From positions 1 to 64,000 of the forward strand of contig NZ_FOGE01000020.1 in the NCBI RefSeq assembly GCF_900111125.1: a stretch of DNA of 64,000 nucleotides, given 5' to 3'. The notes beneath the pieces are model-generated. The model searched no databases and was not told where the DNA came from. It saw only the letters and a program-made list of their open reading frames with translations. Source of the DNA: Sphingobium sp. YR768 (GTDB lineage Bacteria; Pseudomonadota; Alphaproteobacteria; Sphingomonadales; Sphingomonadaceae). A program made the position numbers and the translations under genes. Shown here piece after piece: positions 38,262 through 48,317 of this stretch; position 1 is the stretch's first letter; each line of letters begins with the position of its first letter.

Positions 38262-38713
38262 GTCGTCGCCTCGCCGGCTTCGTCGATCGCCAATTCCTTC
38301 AATCTCTGCCGCCACGCTTCGCGGGTACCGATCCGGTGTGAGTCGGCGAAGGCTCCGGCTCGCACCAGCTTGGTGGTTGCGCTGGTCCAAGTAGATCGGT
38401 GAGGATGATCAGCGCTGACCAGCAATTCCTTCCGATGCAGGATCGGCGGATTTGAGCGTTGCGCATAGTCGCGCCTGACGATGCGGCCGTCGTCGTGGAT
38501 GAGCGTCGAGGCGCGTAGCGCCGGAAACGGATCCTCATCGAAGTCGGCATAATAGAGAAGCGATACCCCGCTTCTCGCGACGCGGACCACGTTCCACACC
38601 GCGCCTGTCGCACGTGCTGCCATCTCAACGCGCGCCTGATCGGGGGCAGTCAAGGTTCCCAGCGCAGACCGGTGGAGATAGGTGGCGCCCCGGATCCGCT
38701 TTCCCGCCGTCAC
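38258..38713 (-). CDS. DNA phosphorothioation-associated methyltransferase, N-terminal part
   Basis: 151 residues starting MTAGKRIRGATYLHRSAL, with LLYYADFDEDPFPALRAS and NPPILHRKELLVS, then RIGTREAWRQRL. These are the N-terminal landmarks of the phosphorothioation-associated methyltransferase family. The chain stops at a TGA that overlaps the next GTG start, so the two parts could be made by coupled translation and work as a complex. It begins with a GTG three bases after the sspH stop, with AGGG seven bases before. A recent frameshift in a once single gene is the alternative reading. Confidence 0.65.
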   Translation of the reverse strand: MTAGKRIRGATYLHRSALGTLTAPDQARVEMAARATGAVWNVVRVARSGVSLLYYADFDEDPFPALRASTLIHDDGRIVRRDYAQRSNPPILHRKELLVSADHPHRSTWTSATTKLVRAGAFADSHRIGTREAWRQRLKELAIDEAGEATT

Positions 38714-38716
38714 CGT

Positions 38717-41700
38717 TCAGCCCTTGGCTATAGCCTGAGCGATTTGGGTGGCTTCCGCTGCGCTCAGATAAGGGGCCTGCGCGTAGATCATGCCACCAGG
38801 CTGGTTAGCCAGCTTGGCGATCATGTGGCCATGACCGAGCAGGCCCTCGGCACCTGGCTCGTCGAGAATGATCTGCGAGTTCAGTCTGTTCGAGACCTTG
38901 AGCGCAATCTTGTTGCCCATGTTCGCCTTGATGAGGCCGGGCAATGCGTCCTTGTCAGGGCGCTGAGTGATCAGGAACAGGTGGATTCCCGCGGCGCGCG
39001 CCTTCCCGCTCAGCCGCACCACGTAATCCGAAACGGCGTCGCGGTACTGGGTATCGGACTTGTCCGCCATCCAGTCGGCAAGTTCGTCATGGAAGAAGTA
39101 GATGCGCGGCAGCTTCTTCTGCTCGTCGACGGTCTCGTTGTAGGCGTCGATGTTGGGCAGCTTTGTCGGACCAAGGATCTCGGCATACCGCCGTTCCATC
39201 TCGTCCACGAGTTCCTTGAGCGCGATGATTGCATCGTCGGGCGTGGTGATGATCGGACCATCGAGGTGCGGAACCTGCTCGACCCAACCGTAGTCGATGC
39301 CCGCTTTCGGATCGACGAGACGGACGCGTGCCGCCGTCGGCGAATTGGTCGCACAGATGTCGAGGAGAAGGTTGGCCGTGAAGATGCCTTTACCGCCGCC
39401 TGTCTCTCCGGCGATCAGCGTGTGGGGGCCGTGCTGTGGCTGGCCTGCGAACGCCTCCCCAAGATTGAGATAGAGTATCTCGCCGGTATCTTCGCGCTCG
39501 CCGAGGACGAAGCTGGTGTTGCGATAGGGCGCGGACGCGGGAAGCTGGCGACGCTTCCAGAGGTCCAACGTTGGTAGGATCACGCGGCCATCGCGCGCGA
39601 CCATCACGACGACCTCTCCCTTGGCCGGCCTGATCGCCACGATCTCAAGTCCGTGCGAGGTAAGGAGGGTCGATCGGCGCTTTTGGACAAGCTCGGTCGT
39701 CATCTGGTCGTTACCGCGGAAGCGGATCAGGGCCGAATTGGGAGTCAGACGCGAGCCGGCCGTCTCGCAGGTCATGCCATAGCCTTTCAACGCCCCGCGC
39801 AGCTGCTTCTCGGTCGCCGCCAGCCAGTCTTGCCCGGCGACCTCGGCGATGGGGACGCCCCGTCCTGATACGATTTCAGCCACACCGGGGCGGAAGCCGC
39901 TGAGTTCATCGCCCGATGCCTGGCCTTCTGCATCCTCATCAGGTTCGCCCACGGCTGGCATATCGATGGCGGAAGCGAGGTCGACGATATCGAAGTTACT
40001 GCCTGCGGCTTCTGTCGACTGATAGTCGCCAGCTGGCTCGGCGTCAGAGTTGACGAACGGATCGGGATCGTTTGAATCCTCGGCGGCAATGCCACCGCCT
40101 TGATGCCCGTCTGTTGCGGATCCGGGGGCTGGCAGGGGTTTGGAGGGCTGTCCAGACCGCACATCCTCCAGCAGCTTGGCTATGTCGGGACGGGAGTGGA
40201 ATACCTGTCGGAAGCCTTCCTCGATGATAGGAGACGGCGCGGCGGCATCATCATCATGGACGTAGATGAGCGAGACGCCGTCCACGTCGATCCTCGCTGA
40301 TCCCGACCGGATGGCCTCAACCCAGCGTAGCAGATCCTCCTCGTTGTCGCGCTCGTCGAACGAGCCGTGCTCGACGAGCAGGTCCGCCAGCTGTGCGGCG
40401 TGGACGGGCGCATTCAACTTGTCCGTCGACTTGTATCGCTTGGTGATCCGGTCGACGGAGGTCTCGGTCTGCTGGCGCGACTTCGACTTGGCATCCGGCC
40501 GGCCCCCGACCTCAACGTATTTCGATTCGACTACCGACATGGTGACGACCGTCCCGTCGCCCTCGTCGCGCGCGCTGACCAGTAGTAGGTCGGCGACGGG
40601 ATCGCCGGCGGAGTGGCCGAGCCGGGTCTTGAAGTCGTCGAGGAAGAACCAGGCCAACGGTGCGGCGGCGGATGGAAGCGAAGACAGCACGAGCTGCTCG
40701 CTGAGGCTGAGGCCGATAAGTTCTAGCGCCGCTTGGTCGCGGTTCGCCGCACGAAGCACGATCTGACCCGAGAGATCAGCGGACCGGTCTATGAGCTTGC
40801 GAGCCAGCTTGGCCTCGTCGCTTGGCATGGCCGTAGTGACGTTGGACACCATGTCGGCGATGCGCATCGTCAGGGAGCGGCGGTGGGCTTTGGTGGATAC
40901 GACGAGGTTGTGCCGAGCCTCGTCAATGGGGATCGAGCGGATGACGCTAATGCCATTCTGCCTGAACAGACGGCGGTCCGCGATGCCGTCGAAGGTAACG
41001 ACCCAGTCCGCGATGTCGTGCGCGCGCCGGATGATCTCGGCGTTTTCCTCATTGTCGAAGGATATCTCGCGAAGCGGCTCCCAATGGTCGCGCAGCGTCG
41101 GGTCCTCGACCTCGGTCTTTAATACCTCCATCGCGAGATCGAGGTAGCGTTGAACCGCTATCGGGCGTGTCGGCGAAACGAGCAAGAGGCGGGTCCGGTT
41201 CTCACCGGCCTTCTGCACCATGCGTCGCGATGGTGATGCCCGGGTCGTTTGGTCGAAGTCGGGCCAGTCGCCCGTCGGCGTCACCGCTGGGCGCCACCGG
41301 CTGGTTGCGTTTCGCGCAAACACATCCTGAAGGAAAGCGACGTCCAGCGGCTTGTTGTCACTGTCCGACATCGCGAGCTTCTCGACGTCTCCTATTCCTA
41401 CCCGAAGGTTGGATAAGAACTCCTTGGTCAGGTCCGCGCCGCCGCTGGATTCCAGTTCGCGCCCGATGGCCACATTCTGCTCGGCATAGACCTGACGAAG
41501 ACGCCGGCGGTCATCGCTAGCGATCACGAGGTCGCACCGCAGCCGGGCATCTTCGTCGACCCTGCGCGCGAGCCGCTCCGCCACCGCAGACGGAAGGTCG
41601 CGGCTGTCGGAGTTGTATAGAACCACGGAAAAGTTGGCGACGTTGTGCGGATGAAGGTCGAGGTGCTCGGCGAGCACCTTCATCAGGTTGTCGGCGGCCT

Positions 41701-44134
41701 GGCGGGTGTAGGCCCCCTGTTCGTCACCCGACGAGGCCCGGTCCGCGACCGGCTCTGCGTAGGAATAGTCATCGAGCTGGCTGTTCTCGACCATCGCGAC
41801 CACCTTCCGATCCGCGGTCGTGCCGATGGCGTAATCGGTGAACCAGCTGCGCTGCAGGTCGTCCACCGCTCGAAGCATGAACGGCCGCAGTTGCGCGTCG
41901 TCCTCAGCCGCGCCCATCGCCAACAGTGTTTCCCGGGCCATTCGAGCACGGAGGCCGACCTCCGCCATGCGAAGCGGGAAGAAGGGCGTGACGATGATGC
42001 CCGGCACGTTCCTGGACGTAGCCGTGCCAATGCGCATGATCGGAAGCCAGAGTCCTCTCCGCGCGACATCGCCACGGGCGTTCTGGCGCAGCATCGCTAG
42101 TAGGTCGCCGTATAGCCGCCCCTGCTCGATCACGGCGTCGTCGGCTGCTCCGCTCCCAGTAAGGAACGCGTTTATGGCGGAACGATAGCTACCGCAGAAC
42201 GCCTCGAACGCGGCGAAGATCGTATCGCGTGCCCCCTTCTTGACGATGTTTCGTTCCGCTAGGCGGTCCAGCTCGGCGAGGAAGCCATTGCCCTCGTCGA
42301 GCTGCGGGATGTTGGGATCGAAGAGCTGACCATCCTCATTGTCGTGGATATCATCGATGGTCCGACGGTCTGAGAGGCGGAGCGAACGCGTTCCCGACGT
42401 GCTGTCTTTCGCGGTTCGGGAAAATAGACCCGACAGCAGCATGGCCGAGTTTTCACCTTGGGGTGCAACGGCATGCAGGTGGTCCGAGAAGTTCAGTCCG
42501 ATTCCTCGCGGGACGGGCGACCATACCATCTGCGTCTTGACCGCATGGCTCAGCTTGGCAGCATCAACCGCGCCTTCGGCGTCGAACGCCGTGGCGTCGA
42601 CGAGGAACGCCTCGAACTTGAAGTCGGTCTCGCTGCCTTGATGGCCGCTGTCGACATCGATCTCGTCGGCCCAGTCCCTGGACCAGCAGATCCCGCAGTC
42701 GACGCGGACAAACGCCGGCAGCAGTTCGGTTAGGCCCCGATGACGGTCGCGGAGCGTCAAACACGCTTCGAGGACGTGCCTGCGCCAGAAGTCCAACTCG
42801 TTGGCCTTGGACAGCTGGATGTAGATGATCTGGCCTTCGACATTGCCGTTGACGGCTGTGATCAGGTCGAAGGCGGCATGCACGATGCCCGCGAGCAGGT
42901 CCGAATGGTTTCTCACTTCCCGGAAGACGAACTGTTCCCACCGGCGGAGCAGCTTGCGGTCTTTCTCGATCCGCGCCCGGTGCCGTCCGAAGAGCTCGGC
43001 CTCGGCCGCGTCCGCCCCTCGGCTTTCCTCAAGCCTATCCAATACGTCTCGATCGACGTTCGTCAGCGTTCCCGCGCTTTCCTTGTCGAGATAGGCGGCG
43101 GTTGCCGCGCCCAACGGGGTCTCGCGTATTGACTTCCGCGCCTTCACCACCTTCTGGATGGATGGCCATCGCATCTTTGCGAAGTCCTGCTGGCTCGTAT
43201 TCCATTCACCCGGTTCGATGTCAGCGTCGTCGAGCAAGGTTTGCCATGTCGCGAAGTCGTCGTCGTCGAGCTCTCCCTCGGCATGGAGGAGCTGGACGCG
43301 GCCGCGGATCAACTCACGGTCGAGCGGCCGTCCCTGGTCATCGCGCAGGTATGCCACGTCGGAGACACGGTTGTAGAGGTCCGTCAGTTGAGTCGCCCAG
43401 GACTCGGGCGAGGTGATCCGGCCCCTGTCACCGGGCGGAGGAAAGTTCGCCGCTTCGGGCGGAATGCGGAATACGGTGAGGGCTTGATTGAGCGCCTTGT
43501 GGACAGTCTGCTTACCTATGCCATCGTCGAGATCGCTCATAAAGCGGGCGAACAGCGGCATATTTGTCGGGATGTCAGTGCGCAGCAGACCAGTGATCGC
43601 GTTGCGTACGTAGGTCGCCTGGCGAGGCGACAGCTCTCCGAAGTGCTTAGTCGCGCCGAACCACGCCTCGATGTCCGCCTTGAGGTGGTCGGGCGAGAGG
43701 CGGTGTATCGTCGCCGCGGTCTCGCCGAGCCTGTTAAGCGCGTCGGTCGTCACCGCCGACACGATAGCGCGGTCAGCATCCTCTCGCGCCACGTTACGCC
43801 AGTGGGTCAGCGGCTCGCTCGAAAGCCATTCGGCCGGGACTGGCCCGGCTTTCACGTCTGGGTGCACGGCAATCCTTGCGGCCGGCTCCTCCGCATGGAT
43901 GTCCTCAAGGATACGGCGGGTCTGGGGTCCGTCGAAGTCGAACACCGCGAACAGGGCGGGCTCGTCCAGGCTTGCGTCGAGTGCCCTCCGCAACCGACGA
44001 ACGGCGACGGCTGACACCAACTTACTGATCTTGCCGTCATCTTCGGTCGGTGCGGAGACGGGGGTCAAGTCTGCGACCATGTGGACCGCCGAAGCAGCCA
44101 TGGATCCGTGTTCTGGGATGATCTGGGTGTTCAT
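38717..44134 (-). CDS. sspH: SspH/DptH-like large HerA/FtsK-type ATPase
   Basis: 1805 residues. Most of the protein has no recognisable motif. The C-terminal quarter is a translocase ATPase with LIAGETGGGKGIFTAN (about residue 1575), RIYFFHDELADWM (about 1683, Walker B) and LFLITQRPDKDALPG. It corresponds to DptH of the Dnd restriction module and SspH of SspFGH. It would translocate along or unwind DNA as part of the complex that damages unmodified DNA. The Walker A lysine is followed by glycine instead of serine or threonine. The start ATG is 9 bases after the sspG stop. Confidence 0.82.
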   Translation of the reverse strand: MNTQIIPEHGSMAASAVHMVADLTPVSAPTEDDGKISKLVSAVAVRRLRRALDASLDEPALFAVFDFDGPQTRRILEDIHAEEPAARIAVHPDVKAGPVPAEWLSSEPLTHWRNVAREDADRAIVSAVTTDALNRLGETAATIHRLSPDHLKADIEAWFGATKHFGELSPRQATYVRNAITGLLRTDIPTNMPLFARFMSDLDDGIGKQTVHKALNQALTVFRIPPEAANFPPPGDRGRITSPESWATQLTDLYNRVSDVAYLRDDQGRPLDRELIRGRVQLLHAEGELDDDDFATWQTLLDDADIEPGEWNTSQQDFAKMRWPSIQKVVKARKSIRETPLGAATAAYLDKESAGTLTNVDRDVLDRLEESRGADAAEAELFGRHRARIEKDRKLLRRWEQFVFREVRNHSDLLAGIVHAAFDLITAVNGNVEGQIIYIQLSKANELDFWRRHVLEACLTLRDRHRGLTELLPAFVRVDCGICWSRDWADEIDVDSGHQGSETDFKFEAFLVDATAFDAEGAVDAAKLSHAVKTQMVWSPVPRGIGLNFSDHLHAVAPQGENSAMLLSGLFSRTAKDSTSGTRSLRLSDRRTIDDIHDNEDGQLFDPNIPQLDEGNGFLAELDRLAERNIVKKGARDTIFAAFEAFCGSYRSAINAFLTGSGAADDAVIEQGRLYGDLLAMLRQNARGDVARRGLWLPIMRIGTATSRNVPGIIVTPFFPLRMAEVGLRARMARETLLAMGAAEDDAQLRPFMLRAVDDLQRSWFTDYAIGTTADRKVVAMVENSQLDDYSYAEPVADRASSGDEQGAYTRQAADNLMKVLAEHLDLHPHNVANFSVVLYNSDSRDLPSAVAERLARRVDEDARLRCDLVIASDDRRRLRQVYAEQNVAIGRELESSGGADLTKEFLSNLRVGIGDVEKLAMSDSDNKPLDVAFLQDVFARNATSRWRPAVTPTGDWPDFDQTTRASPSRRMVQKAGENRTRLLLVSPTRPIAVQRYLDLAMEVLKTEVEDPTLRDHWEPLREISFDNEENAEIIRRAHDIADWVVTFDGIADRRLFRQNGISVIRSIPIDEARHNLVVSTKAHRRSLTMRIADMVSNVTTAMPSDEAKLARKLIDRSADLSGQIVLRAANRDQAALELIGLSLSEQLVLSSLPSAAAPLAWFFLDDFKTRLGHSAGDPVADLLLVSARDEGDGTVVTMSVVESKYVEVGGRPDAKSKSRQQTETSVDRITKRYKSTDKLNAPVHAAQLADLLVEHGSFDERDNEEDLLRWVEAIRSGSARIDVDGVSLIYVHDDDAAAPSPIIEEGFRQVFHSRPDIAKLLEDVRSGQPSKPLPAPGSATDGHQGGGIAAEDSNDPDPFVNSDAEPAGDYQSTEAAGSNFDIVDLASAIDMPAVGEPDEDAEGQASGDELSGFRPGVAEIVSGRGVPIAEVAGQDWLAATEKQLRGALKGYGMTCETAGSRLTPNSALIRFRGNDQMTTELVQKRRSTLLTSHGLEIVAIRPAKGEVVVMVARDGRVILPTLDLWKRRQLPASAPYRNTSFVLGEREDTGEILYLNLGEAFAGQPQHGPHTLIAGETGGGKGIFTANLLLDICATNSPTAARVRLVDPKAGIDYGWVEQVPHLDGPIITTPDDAIIALKELVDEMERRYAEILGPTKLPNIDAYNETVDEQKKLPRIYFFHDELADWMADKSDTQYRDAVSDYVVRLSGKARAAGIHLFLITQRPDKDALPGLIKANMGNKIALKVSNRLNSQIILDEPGAEGLLGHGHMIAKLANQPGGMIYAQAPYLSAAEATQIAQAIAKG

Positions 44135-44143
44135 GTGATCGCG

Positions 44144-45694
44144 TCAGCAATAGGGATTGCGCACGAACGCGCAGTCATCGGACAGGCGCTCGACGAAGCC
44201 GAGCATGCGGAGCCGTTCCTCGAAGATTCGCTGGTTCGACCGTAGCTGCTCGAATGGGGCGTCTTCCCCGAGCCTACGCTGGCCGACCAATGGCCCGACG
44301 ACGAAGGAGTACCGAGCCCAGAGCCGTTCGAGGTGCTGCTCGAGTTCGACTGGGGCGGTGACATTGGCGAGGACGATCGCCTCGAGGAAACCGTTGCTGG
44401 CCGCATACCACCGGCCTTGACCTGGCCTTGCGACGCCCAGCCCGATCCGATCGGTCTGGGTGGCGAGCATGAGGCCAAGATGGTTTGCGTGTTTCGTCAG
44501 CGCCTCGCCCCGCATCTCCTCGATCATAGCGGCTGCGTTGATCGTCTTCGGCGCGACCGTGTGGGAGAATGCCTCCTTCAGCATCTTCTTCCGCATCGCC
44601 ACCGGATCACCAGCCTCGTCTGCATCTTTCCATTCTTGGCTTTCCGCAAACTGATCGATCACCTTGGAGATTGCCAACCGCGACATTTCCCGGTGAAGTT
44701 GGAACCGCTCACGCGAGACGCGACGAAGACCCGCGGCGCTGTCGGTCGCCATGTCGAGCGGAATCGGTTGCTCCGTTCGGCGGCCGAGGACTTCCGCCGA
44801 GCGTTCGATGAGGTAGCGGACGACGTGGAGACCCGTGAGCCGCATTAGCGGTTCGGCCAATTGGTCGTCGGGCAGCTGTTCGAGCGACAATAACGCGATC
44901 CAGTCCTCGGCCAAGCGATCGTAAGTCGGATGGCTCGGCAACGGCAGATATCCGATCTTGTACTGCACGGGATCGGGGTCGTGTGAGCTCGGCGGCTGGA
45001 GAAGGCGGGCGACCTTATTCCACCGGCTGCCGGCCGTGAGAAGCCGCTTCCTTACTAGTTGCTCCAGCTGCGCAGAGTGCTTGCTTCGGTTGAGCATGAG
45101 AAAAACTAGCTCGCCACCGCGCGCAAAGAATTTGCGGTCGTTGTTGATCTTGTCCCCAGCCTTCAGCCCATAGTCGGCCATCAGCATATCCACGCCACCC
45201 GGCACAAGATGCCGCGACGTGGGGCGGCGGTCGCGTTCGGGTTCGACCACGGCGGCGCGGAGCAGGTCCACAGCGTCGTGGAATGATGAGAAGCGCTCGA
45301 ACCGCTCGCGGAGGTGAGCAATCTCCTTGGGATTGCGGCCATTGAGCCACTTTTCCCACTTCGCGTCTTCCGAAAGGTCGTCACCGCCCCGTGCGATGGC
45401 GTCCAAGGCATGATCCTGGAAAAGGACTTGGCGGAGGTGACGCCGAGTCGGTACCTGGTAGACGAATTCTTCGTGCGCGCCATCGTTGGCGGCGAAGATC
45501 GTTTCTACGTTTTTGTCCGCCGCGCGCGCCGACATGATCGCCATTGCCTCGAGTAGCAGCAGCCAGCTGGTTTGATCGTTGATGAGCCGGTGCCCCCAGA
45601 TCATCTGCTCGACGTTCACTTTCCACGAGTCCGGCTGCGCCGTTTCGGGAACGTCGAAGGCCCCATCGACCTTGAAGCGTTTCGCCTGGTTCAT
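44144..45694 (-). CDS. sspG: SspG/DptG-like restriction component
   Basis: 516 residues beginning MNQAKRFKVDGAFDVPETAQ. It has no obvious enzymatic motif. A central helical part contains LERRTEQPI-like and HREMSRLAISKVIDQF segments. The call rests on position between a DptF-like and a DptH-like gene and on size. The ATG at 45694 overlaps the TGA of sspF (ATGA), which fixes the start; the frame is open for 50 codons upstream but those overlap sspF. Its biochemical role within the FGH complex cannot be read from sequence. Confidence 0.75.
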   Translation of the reverse strand: MNQAKRFKVDGAFDVPETAQPDSWKVNVEQMIWGHRLINDQTSWLLLLEAMAIMSARAADKNVETIFAANDGAHEEFVYQVPTRRHLRQVLFQDHALDAIARGGDDLSEDAKWEKWLNGRNPKEIAHLRERFERFSSFHDAVDLLRAAVVEPERDRRPTSRHLVPGGVDMLMADYGLKAGDKINNDRKFFARGGELVFLMLNRSKHSAQLEQLVRKRLLTAGSRWNKVARLLQPPSSHDPDPVQYKIGYLPLPSHPTYDRLAEDWIALLSLEQLPDDQLAEPLMRLTGLHVVRYLIERSAEVLGRRTEQPIPLDMATDSAAGLRRVSRERFQLHREMSRLAISKVIDQFAESQEWKDADEAGDPVAMRKKMLKEAFSHTVAPKTINAAAMIEEMRGEALTKHANHLGLMLATQTDRIGLGVARPGQGRWYAASNGFLEAIVLANVTAPVELEQHLERLWARYSFVVGPLVGQRRLGEDAPFEQLRSNQRIFEERLRMLGFVERLSDDCAFVRNPYC

Positions 45695-47493
45695 GCGACA
45701 CCCAAGGGCAGAGCGGTCATCGCCAGCTTTCCGCTCTGAGGCAGGCGGACCAGGGTGACCTCGTGCGGATCGGACGGGATGAGGCCCGCGGCACCCAGCT
45801 TGGCAACGGAGCGCAGGCGGAACTGGCGCAGCTCCTCGAAACACTGCCGCGAGAAACTTGACGGAAGGCTTCCGTCCTTAATGCGGATCAGATATTCGAA
45901 GAGCAGCGGGGTGAGGTCGATGGAGTTAATCACTTCGTCGTCGCTGGAGAGTGTCAGCCGTGGACGTCCATTGAGACCGTTCGCGTCGAAATCCACGCTG
46001 AGGCGCTCCTGCGCAGACCTGCCGAGCCGGATGGGTGCGGCAGTGTCAAGGACGCGCCCCTGACGACTCTGGGTATTACCCGCAGGTCCGGTCAACCAGA
46101 GCTTATCGTCGTCGTCGGTCATCAGGCCCGTGTAGACGCGGTTGAGACCGATGATCAGATGGCGCTTGGCCTTCGTTGCGTCCGAACCTTCACCGAGATT
46201 TGCCGCGAAGCGTAGGTAGTCGCCGCCGCCTGTGAAAATGGTCAGCAGCCAGGGGTCAAGTCGTCCCTTCTCCTCCGGGAGAGTGAAAAATAGACGTCTG
46301 CGCTGATCAGCGAGCGCGTCGTGCAGCGCCGGCATGTCAACATCGGTTGGTGCCGCGCGATACTGCGCCCTTGCCTTCGCCAGTAATGGGTCGCCGAACT
46401 GAGCGTCCGCAGCCATGAACTTCTCGAATGCGTTGGCCGGCTCGCGCTCCAGCATCATCTCGTCGAAGGCGTTCAGCGTCTCTCGGCCGAGACCGAAGCT
46501 GTCGAAGACGGTAAAGGCGCGAAACTGACGGCGTTCCGTCGGCTCGAAATTGAGGCCCGACACGTTGCGATATGGGTTTACCCGCGCCGCCGCGTCGTCC
46601 TTCTGCGCGATGACGTGAGCGTCAACACACCTGATGAGGCCGCCACCTTTACCGTCACCGAGAAGGATATTCGAGCAGAGGAGAAGCAACTGGCGCACGG
46701 GCAGGTGTGTACCATTGAGTGCAGCTATTCGGATCAGTTGCGACAGTCTGAGCCGCAAGGAAGGATCTCCAGAACCCGCAAGAATTGCAAGGTTGCGGCG
46801 GATCGGGCACGTTCCGGCCACCAAGAGCGTGCACCCATCGCAGCGGTTCCAGTCTGGGTGGTCGACAATAGCGTCGACCACCTCGCCGAACAGTGCGTCG
46901 TGAGGCTGCCGGCTCAGATTGTAGAGCCGTAGCGAGAGATCGGCCGAATCCTCGCTCTCCTCGACGAGCATCTTGCGGATTGCCTCGTCGATTGCCGGGC
47001 CGGCAGGGTGCCGGTGAGCGAACTGGCGGACGAATGCGACGAGTTGGCCATCGTTCGACGCTACGATCAGTGGAATGGCGCTGTCGCCGTTGGTCACTGA
47101 CGCGGCGAAGGCGTCGTAAACCTCCGCCTTTTCGTCGTCGGTCAACTCCGCAAGATCCTTCACGACCTTGACCGTTCCTGTCCCTGGCACTTCGACGTCG
47201 AGCACCTTCTCGGTCGCCCAAGCGGTCATGTCCGCCCCCGCATCCTCAAGCGCACGGCGGCAGGTGTAGGTCTTGCCGTCGCCAGCGGTGCCGGTGAGCA
47301 CGACGCTCGGCCTGTCCGATGCGGCCCACGCCTTCTCTAAAGCGTCCTTCTTGGCCGCCGTGACATGCAGGGGCTGCACGTTCTTACGCTTCGCGGTGCT
47401 CTGCACATGCTCGTCGAACTGAGCGTTCGAAGACGGTAGCGGACCATAGGACCGAAGGAAGTCCACAAGCGGGTTCTGCTTCAGCTCCGGCAT
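45691..47493 (-). CDS. sspF: SspF/DptF-like P-loop protein
   Basis: 600 residues. N-terminal Walker A is VVLTGTAGDGKTYTCRRAL (about residues 64-82). A cysteine cluster NRCDGCTLLVAGTCPIRRNL, possibly metal-binding, lies near residue 220. This is the layout of DptF, the nucleotide-binding member of phosphorothioation-dependent restriction. The ATG overlaps the sspD stop by one base (TGATG). In-frame GTGs occur slightly upstream, but coupling favours the ATG. Confidence 0.8.
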   Translation of the reverse strand: MPELKQNPLVDFLRSYGPLPSSNAQFDEHVQSTAKRKNVQPLHVTAAKKDALEKAWAASDRPSVVLTGTAGDGKTYTCRRALEDAGADMTAWATEKVLDVEVPGTGTVKVVKDLAELTDDEKAEVYDAFAASVTNGDSAIPLIVASNDGQLVAFVRQFAHRHPAGPAIDEAIRKMLVEESEDSADLSLRLYNLSRQPHDALFGEVVDAIVDHPDWNRCDGCTLLVAGTCPIRRNLAILAGSGDPSLRLRLSQLIRIAALNGTHLPVRQLLLLCSNILLGDGKGGGLIRCVDAHVIAQKDDAAARVNPYRNVSGLNFEPTERRQFRAFTVFDSFGLGRETLNAFDEMMLEREPANAFEKFMAADAQFGDPLLAKARAQYRAAPTDVDMPALHDALADQRRRLFFTLPEEKGRLDPWLLTIFTGGGDYLRFAANLGEGSDATKAKRHLIIGLNRVYTGLMTDDDDKLWLTGPAGNTQSRQGRVLDTAAPIRLGRSAQERLSVDFDANGLNGRPRLTLSSDDEVINSIDLTPLLFEYLIRIKDGSLPSSFSRQCFEELRQFRLRSVAKLGAAGLIPSDPHEVTLVRLPQSGKLAMTALPLGVA

Positions 47494-48317
47494 CACAGGT
47501 GGCACACGGCGCAGCCGTCCTCCGCCTTTGCCGACACCGCCCGTCTCGGCATCCGCTCCACGTCGTCGAGCGAGCGGCCATCGACCCAGGTATACTTCCG
47601 CCCCTTCTTCATCGTCTCGTATGCCTTCGCCTTCTCATACAGCTCGGGATGGCGTTCCTTGAGGCCCTGCCACTCGCCGATTTGCTGGTAGAAGCAGAAG
47701 TAGCAGCCCGACCGACTCCGCCATTCGTAGTATTCCGGCAGGCCGAGCCCGGCGCTGTCGAGGATTCGGCCGACCTCGGCAAGGTCGATCGCATCGTCCC
47801 GGTAGGGATACACGGGTGTGATGTTGGGCTTTTCCGATATCACAACCGGCTTGGCGCCAGCCGTGCCTGTCCCGAGGTAACCAGCGCGGTTCTCGTCAGC
47901 ACGCAGGCCGATGTAAGAATAGGCGCGATCGCCGCCGATGAACCGCTCGAATGGGGCGATCTTCATGATCCGCGTGCACCACCTCGCGCGCGGGCTGGGT
48001 AGAAATCCTGCGAAGTGCTCGAACAGCGCGACGTCGAACGCCGTGCGGCCCGGCTTCTCCGCCACGTCGAACATCTCCATCGCCGAGACGCGGTGGATTT
48101 TCACCCCGATGATGTTCTCAAGCCTGTCCAGGTAGTCGATCGTCTCGGGCAGCTCGACGCCGGTGTCGGAGAACACGTACTCGAAGTTCACTTCGGGATT
48201 GCGCTGCTTCAGGTAGACGGCCAGAGCGGACGAGTCCTTGCCCCCGGACACGGGCACAATGTGCCGTGCCTCGGTATCTCTCACCGCGTCGTCGACGTTG
48301 GTGGACAGCAAGCTCAT
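47493..48317 (-). CDS. sspD: SspD/DndC-like PAPS-reductase-fold PP-loop protein
   Basis: 274 residues. The ATP pyrophosphatase loop is IVPVSGGKDSSALAVYL (SGGKDS at 24-29), followed by YVFSDTGVELPET. Cysteines occur in RARWCTRIMKI, RSGCYFCFYQQ and the C-terminal DGCAVCHL, enough for an iron-sulfur cluster. It would adenylate the DNA backbone phosphate before sulfur insertion. At this length it fits SspD rather than the longer DndC. It overlaps sspC by four bases (ATGA), with GGGGGA before its ATG. Confidence 0.88.
   Translation of the reverse strand: MSLLSTNVDDAVRDTEARHIVPVSGGKDSSALAVYLKQRNPEVNFEYVFSDTGVELPETIDYLDRLENIIGVKIHRVSAMEMFDVAEKPGRTAFDVALFEHFAGFLPSPRARWCTRIMKIAPFERFIGGDRAYSYIGLRADENRAGYLGTGTAGAKPVVISEKPNITPVYPYRDDAIDLAEVGRILDSAGLGLPEYYEWRSRSGCYFCFYQQIGEWQGLKERHPELYEKAKAYETMKKGRKYTWVDGRSLDDVERMPRRAVSAKAEDGCAVCHL

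Noticed and set aside
44144-45844. Extended form of sspG starting inside sspF
   Set aside because: The extra 50 codons read through the sspF coding region; the ATGA overlap at 45694 gives a better start.
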